Of a stretch of 64,000 bases of DNA, positions 60,505-64,000 are shown in pieces. The stretch comes from Pseudonocardia sp. HH130629-09. Its GTDB lineage: Bacteria; Actinomycetota; Actinomycetes; Mycobacteriales; Pseudonocardiaceae. The stretch covers positions 2,666,001-2,730,000 of the forward strand of contig NZ_CP011868.1 of NCBI RefSeq assembly GCF_001294645.1, read 5' to 3'. The position numbers were made by a program, and so were the translations under genes. The notes under the pieces are model-generated. The model ran no database searches, was not told where the DNA came from, and saw only the letters and a program-made list of their open reading frames with translations. The first letter of the stretch is position 1, and every line of letters starts with the position of its first letter.

Positions 60505-60523
60505 ATAGGCTCGCCTAACTTCG
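60505..60523 (+). promoter_or_regulatory. putative iron box upstream of the siderophore importer
   Basis: ATAGGCTCGCCTAACTTCG matches the iron-box consensus at 13 of 19 positions, with the symmetrical core TAGGC-TC-GCCTA. It lies 69 bases before the start of the binding-protein gene and shares its core with the boxes at 991 and 39752. Confidence 0.72.
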
Positions 60524-60591
60524 TCAATTTGTCGGCTCGGTCCGGAACGCCCCTTTCCCGGGCGGCCGCCGCTCCCCAGGGAAGGACGGTC

Positions 60592-61638
60592 ATGGCTCTC
60601 TCCATGGTCCGCAGAGGCCGGCGGAACGCCGTGCCCGCTCTCGCGCTCGCGCTGCTGCTGACGCTGACCGCCTGCGCCGGCTCCGGTGGTGGGGACTCCG
60701 GCGTCGGCCCCGCCGGCGGACCAGCGCTCCCCGCGGCCGAGGGCACCACGCAGTACCCGCTCACGCTGACGACGTGGGCCGGCGAGACCGTGCTGGAGGA
60801 GCGCCCGGAGCGCATCGCCGTGATCGGCTTCTCGCCCAACCTCGACGCGCTCGAGGCGCTCGGCGTCACCCCGGTCTACACGATGGCCGAGGAGAGCGAG
60901 TGGCCGTGGCGCAGCCAGGAGTGGCTGTCCGGGATCGAGATGCGCGACACCGTCACCCGGCGCGACCCGATCAACTTCGAGGGCATCGCCTCGACCGACC
61001 CCGACCTGATCGTCGCCACCAACTTCGTCCAGGACGACGTCACGTTCGAGCGCCTGAGCTCGATCGCCCCGGTGCTGGAGAACCCGGAGAAGGTGGCAGG
61101 CGACCAGATCTCCTGGCAGGAGACCCAGCGCATGGTCGGCCGCGCGCTCGACCTGCCGGCGGCCTCCGAGACCGCGATCGCCGAGGCCGAGCAGGCCATC
61201 GACGCGGTCGCCCGGGAGCACCCGCAGTACGCGGGCCGGACGATCACGATCGCGACGGACTACACCCAGTCGGGCATCGACTACTACACCGTGACCGGCG
61301 GCACCGCGGAGCGCATCGTGACCCGGATGGGCTTCGCACCCAACCCGCTGGGCCGGCAGTTCGTCTCCGACCCGAGCGTCGCCGACGAGCAGGTCGGCCA
61401 GCTCGACGGCGACGTGCTGGTGATGTTCTACAACGACGCCGCGGGCCGGACGGCCCGGGAGGCCGCACCGCTGTTCCGAACCGTGCCGCCGGTCGCCGAG
61501 GGCCGCTACGTCGGCATCACGATCGACGAGCCGGGCAGCGAGCTGACCTGGGTACTGCGCCGCGGCGCCAGCGTGACGAGCCTGCCGTGGGCGGTCGGCG
61601 AGCTGGCGAGGCGGGTCGACGGGCTCGACCTCGGCTGA
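60592..61638 (+). CDS. iron-siderophore ABC transporter substrate-binding lipoprotein
   Basis: A 348-residue FepB/FhuD-like lipoprotein. The signal peptide ends in the lipobox LTAC with Cys28, so the mature protein is anchored outside the membrane. ERPERIAVIGFSPNLDALEALG near residue 65 and the DPDLIVATN block are typical of class III binding proteins. The ATG has AGGGAAGGACGG upstream, and the iron box lies 69 bases before it. It leads an operon with two permeases and an ATPase. Whether it binds the hydroxamate made through the gene at 1 is unknown. Confidence 0.93.
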   Translation: MALSMVRRGRRNAVPALALALLLTLTACAGSGGGDSGVGPAGGPALPAAEGTTQYPLTLTTWAGETVLEERPERIAVIGFSPNLDALEALGVTPVYTMAEESEWPWRSQEWLSGIEMRDTVTRRDPINFEGIASTDPDLIVATNFVQDDVTFERLSSIAPVLENPEKVAGDQISWQETQRMVGRALDLPAASETAIAEAEQAIDAVAREHPQYAGRTITIATDYTQSGIDYYTVTGGTAERIVTRMGFAPNPLGRQFVSDPSVADEQVGQLDGDVLVMFYNDAAGRTAREAAPLFRTVPPVAEGRYVGITIDEPGSELTWVLRRGASVTSLPWAVGELARRVDGLDLG

Positions 61639-61643
61639 CGCCG

Positions 61644-62702
61644 GTGACGACCGGACACCTCTCCCGGCGACGCACCGGGCGGGCGGCCCCGCCCGCCCGG
61701 TCGTCGCTGCACCGTCGTCGCGCACTGGGGCTAGGCGGAGTCGTCGTCGCGCTCGCGGTGGCGATGCTGCTGAGTCTGGCGCACGGGGCCAACCCCATCG
61801 GCTACGACCAGGTGTGGTCCGCGCTGTGGTCCCGGGACGGCTCGCAGGCCTCGATCCTCGTCTGGACCGAGCGGTGGCCGCGCACGGTCGTCGCGCTGCT
61901 GGTCGGTGCCGCCCTCGGCGTCGCCGGTGCGGTGATCCAGGCGCTCACCCGCAACCCGCTGGCCGAGCCCGGCATCCTCGGCGTCAACGCCGGCGCCGGG
62001 TTCGCCGTCACGCTCGGCGCCGGGATGCTCGGGCTCTCGGGCATCAGCCAGTACGTGTGGTTCGCGTTCCTGGGCGCGGCGGTGACCACCGTCGTCGTGT
62101 TCGTCATCGGCGCGGCGGGCGGCGGCACGACGTCGCCGGTCACCCTGGTGCTCGCCGGCGTGGCGCTCGGCGCGGTGCTCAACGGGTTCTCCACCTTCCT
62201 CACTTTGATCGACCCGGAGACCTTCCGGGCGTTCCGGAACTGGGGGCTGGGCTCGATCGCGCGCACCGGGCTGCCCGACACGCTGCTCGTCGCCCCGTTC
62301 CTCGTCGCCGGGCTGATCGGCGCTCTCGCGCTGGCCGGCCCCCTGAACTCGATCGCGCTCGGCGACGACCTGGCCACCTCGCTCGGGACGAAGGTCGCCC
62401 GGGCCCGGATGCTCGGCATCGTCGTGGTCACCCTGCTGGCCGGTGGGGCGACGGCGCTGACCGGCGGGATCGCCTTCGTCGGGCTGATGGTGCCGCACGT
62501 GGTGCGCTGGTTCGTCGGACCCGACCAGCGGTGGATCATCGCCTTCTCGGCCGCGGCCGCGCCGGTGCTCGTGCTCGTCGCCGATGTGCTGGGCCGGGTC
62601 GTCGCCCGCCCCGGGGAGATCGAGGTCGGCATCGTCACCGCGATCATCGGGGCGCCCGTGCTGATCGCCCTGGTCCGGCGGCGGGAGGCGAGCGGCCTGT
62701 GA
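61644..62702 (+). CDS. FecCD-family siderophore permease, first subunit
   Basis: A 352-residue membrane permease with about ten segments. RNPLAEPGILGVNAGAGFAV near residue 110, GGIAFVGLMVPHVVRWFVG near 275 (the ATPase coupling region), and RPGEIEVGIVTAIIGAPVL near the end are the BtuC/FecCD landmarks. It starts 5 bases after the binding-protein stop and overlaps the second permease (GTGA). Confidence 0.93.
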   Translation: MTTGHLSRRRTGRAAPPARSSLHRRRALGLGGVVVALAVAMLLSLAHGANPIGYDQVWSALWSRDGSQASILVWTERWPRTVVALLVGAALGVAGAVIQALTRNPLAEPGILGVNAGAGFAVTLGAGMLGLSGISQYVWFAFLGAAVTTVVVFVIGAAGGGTTSPVTLVLAGVALGAVLNGFSTFLTLIDPETFRAFRNWGLGSIARTGLPDTLLVAPFLVAGLIGALALAGPLNSIALGDDLATSLGTKVARARMLGIVVVTLLAGGATALTGGIAFVGLMVPHVVRWFVGPDQRWIIAFSAAAAPVLVLVADVLGRVVARPGEIEVGIVTAIIGAPVLIALVRRREASGL

Positions 62703-63841
62703 CCCGAACCGACAGTGCTGACCGGGCTGCCGGGCACACCTCAGCCGACGGACGGTCCCCCGGCGCCGGCGACGCGGCCGGGGTGGACTTCGGCTACGCG
62801 CAGCGGACCGTCCGCACCCCGCTGTTCTCCGGCCGGATCGGGCTGCGGCTCGTCGGCGTCTCGGCGGCGGCGCTCGCCGTCGCGCTGGGCGTCTCGGTCC
62901 TCGCGCTCGGGCTGGGCGACTACCGGCTCGGTGTCGACGAGGTCGCCCGCGCACTGGTCGGCGCCGGGCAGCGGTTCCAGCGCACCATCGTTGTCGAGTG
63001 GCGGCTGCCGGTCATCGCAGCGGCCCTGGTGTTCGGGGCGCTGCTCGGGATCGGCGGGGCGATCTTCCAGTCGCTGACCCGCAACCCGCTCGGCTCGCCG
63101 GACGTCATCGGGTTCGACGCGGGCTCCTACACCGGGGTGGTGCTGACCATCCTGGTGTTCGGCGCGGGCGGCTACTGGGACATCGCGGCCGCCGCGCTGA
63201 CCGGTGGCCTGCTCACCGCGGTGGCGGTCTACCTGCTGGCCTACCGCGGGGGGGTCGCCGGGTTCCGGCTCATCATCGTCGGCATCGCGGTCGCGGCGAT
63301 GCTCGGCTCCGTCAACGCCTACCTGATCACCCGGGCCGACATCGACGAGGCGCTGAGCGTCGGTTTCTGGGCCGCCGGTTCGGTCGCCGACGTCACGTGG
63401 TCGTCGATGCTGCCGTCGTTGGCCGTCGCCGCGGTGCTGGTGATCGCGACGGTCGTCGGGTCGCCGTCGTTGCGCCGGTTGGAGCTCGGCGACGACGCCG
63501 CCGTCACCCAGGGCACCCGGGTCGGCACTGCGCGGCTGTCGCTGCTGCTCGTCGGGGTGGCGACGACGGCGCTGGTGACCGCGGCGGCGGGCCCGATCGC
63601 GTTCGTCGCGCTGGTCGCCCCGCAGATCGGGCGCCGCCTGAGCCGTTCGGCGGGGGTGAGTACGCTCTCCGCCGCCTGCACGGGCGCAGCCCTGCTGGCC
63701 TGCGCCCACCTGCTGTCCCTGCTGATCGCCGAGGTGTACCGGGCGGTCCCGGTCGGCCTCATCACGGTCTGTCTGGGCGGCATCTACCTGATCTGGCTGC
63801 TGGTGCACGAGGCCCGCCGGCAGTACGGCACACACCCATGA
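62699..63841 (+). CDS. FecCD-family siderophore permease, second subunit
   Basis: A 380-residue partner permease with about ten membrane segments after a polar N-terminus of about 50 residues. TRNPLGSPDVIGFDAGSYTG near residue 125, and AAGPIAFVALVAPQIGRRLS near 295 as the coupling loop, show it is the FecD/FepG-like subunit. The heteromeric pair is usual for actinobacterial siderophore importers. Confidence 0.93.
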   Translation: MTRTDSADRAAGHTSADGRSPGAGDAAGVDFGYAQRTVRTPLFSGRIGLRLVGVSAAALAVALGVSVLALGLGDYRLGVDEVARALVGAGQRFQRTIVVEWRLPVIAAALVFGALLGIGGAIFQSLTRNPLGSPDVIGFDAGSYTGVVLTILVFGAGGYWDIAAAALTGGLLTAVAVYLLAYRGGVAGFRLIIVGIAVAAMLGSVNAYLITRADIDEALSVGFWAAGSVADVTWSSMLPSLAVAAVLVIATVVGSPSLRRLELGDDAAVTQGTRVGTARLSLLLVGVATTALVTAAAGPIAFVALVAPQIGRRLSRSAGVSTLSAACTGAALLACAHLLSLLIAEVYRAVPVGLITVCLGGIYLIWLLVHEARRQYGTHP

Positions 63842-63860
63842 CCGGGAACGGGAGCCCCCG

Positions 63861-64000
63861 ATGACCAGCACGACCTCCGGGCAGACGCACCTCACCGGTG
63901 ACGACGCGGCGAGCGGGCGCGGTGCACCGCGGATCGTCACCCGGGACGCCACCATCGGCTACCGGCACCGGGTCGTGGCCGAAGGCCTGTCGGTCGAGAT
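63861..64000 (+). CDS. ABC transporter ATP-binding protein of the siderophore importer, 5' part only
   Basis: The first 46 codons of a gene cut by the right edge. After a Thr/Gly/Asp-rich start, the sequence IVTRDATIGYRHRVVAEGLS is the first strand pair of FepC/FecE-type ATPases; Walker A would lie just beyond the window. GGGAGCCCCCG precedes the ATG. Its position after two permease genes makes the call secure. Confidence 0.82.
   Translation, partial: MTSTTSGQTHLTGDDAASGRGAPRIVTRDATIGYRHRVVAEGLSVE

Noticed and set aside
1-64000. tRNA, rRNA, insertion sequence, integrase or attachment site
   Set aside because: No cloverleaf-type T-loop sequences, transposase or recombinase motifs or target-site duplications were recognised by reading; a dedicated tRNA and IS search could still find something small.

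Overview
The window is 64 kb of very high-G+C DNA with short intergenic gaps, frequent GTG starts, many 4-base stop/start overlaps, several apparently leaderless genes, IdeR/DmdR-type iron boxes, a mycothiol-dependent enzyme family and recBCD. This points to a chromosomal segment of an actinomycete of the Pseudonocardiaceae type, probably Pseudonocardia. That assignment is inference from gene content; no marker gene is present. No tRNA, rRNA, IS element, prophage or CRISPR array was recognised.

Left part (1-10.9 kb): the edge cuts a siderophore L-ornithine N5-monooxygenase gene with an iron box in front of it. After a 659-base gap come a membrane diguanylate cyclase, a compact beta-oxidation operon (thiolase, 3-hydroxyacyl-CoA dehydrogenase-type SDR, LCAD-like acyl-CoA dehydrogenase, TetR regulator), a Pr6Pr membrane protein, a DAACS symporter and a DmdC-like acyl-CoA dehydrogenase.

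The main attraction (10.97-22.5 kb, minus strand) is a seven-gene operon with overlapping or nearly touching genes. It encodes, in order of transcription, a Pls/PosA-like membrane protein with two tandem carrier domains, a separate adenylation-carrier protein, a TauD/SyrP-type dioxygenase, SbnB, SbnA, a Wzz/tyrosine-kinase-like protein lacking a Walker A motif, and a FAD amine oxidase. SbnA and SbnB make L-2,3-diaminopropionate (Dap). The adenylation specificity residues (D I W Q S T A D D K) match the known diaminobutyrate code at 8 of 10 positions. I read this as a split poly-epsilon-lysine-synthetase-like system that activates a diamino acid, possibly hydroxylates it, and polymerises or modifies it at the membrane. 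It may include a chain-length-regulator-like partner. The product is unknown.

Middle (22.9-42 kb): a PhoD phosphatase and one of two paired acyl-CoA dehydrogenases are each frameshifted at a G/C homopolymer. Next are HrpB helicase, a class F sortase with an Excalibur-domain partner, threonine dehydratase, an MFS transporter and oxidoreductases. A scar of broken genes follows: an AT-hook protein truncated at its 3' end, about 1 kb of polyketide-synthase ketosynthase debris on the other strand, and a 5'-truncated copper amine oxidase with a frameshift and a stop. Then come a peroxiredoxin and a TetR gene, followed by a heme oxygenase that has both an iron box and a perfect palindrome in its promoter region. 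A zinc-ribbon SDR lacks the usual catalytic tyrosine.

Right part (42-64 kb): recC-recB-recD in one overlapping operon, a DedA-like membrane protein, and a set of small metabolic genes (GNAT, NUDIX, DUF7218-like, 5-formyl-THF cyclo-ligase-like, macrodomain, gamma carbonic anhydrase). Next is a tandem pair of maleylpyruvate-isomerase-family genes, one of them decayed. A lutABC lactate operon lies divergent to a FadR-type regulator, with a double operator between them. The window ends in an iron-siderophore ABC importer with an iron box, cut by the right edge. The three iron boxes share one core and tie the siderophore hydroxylase, heme oxygenase and importer into one inferred iron regulon.
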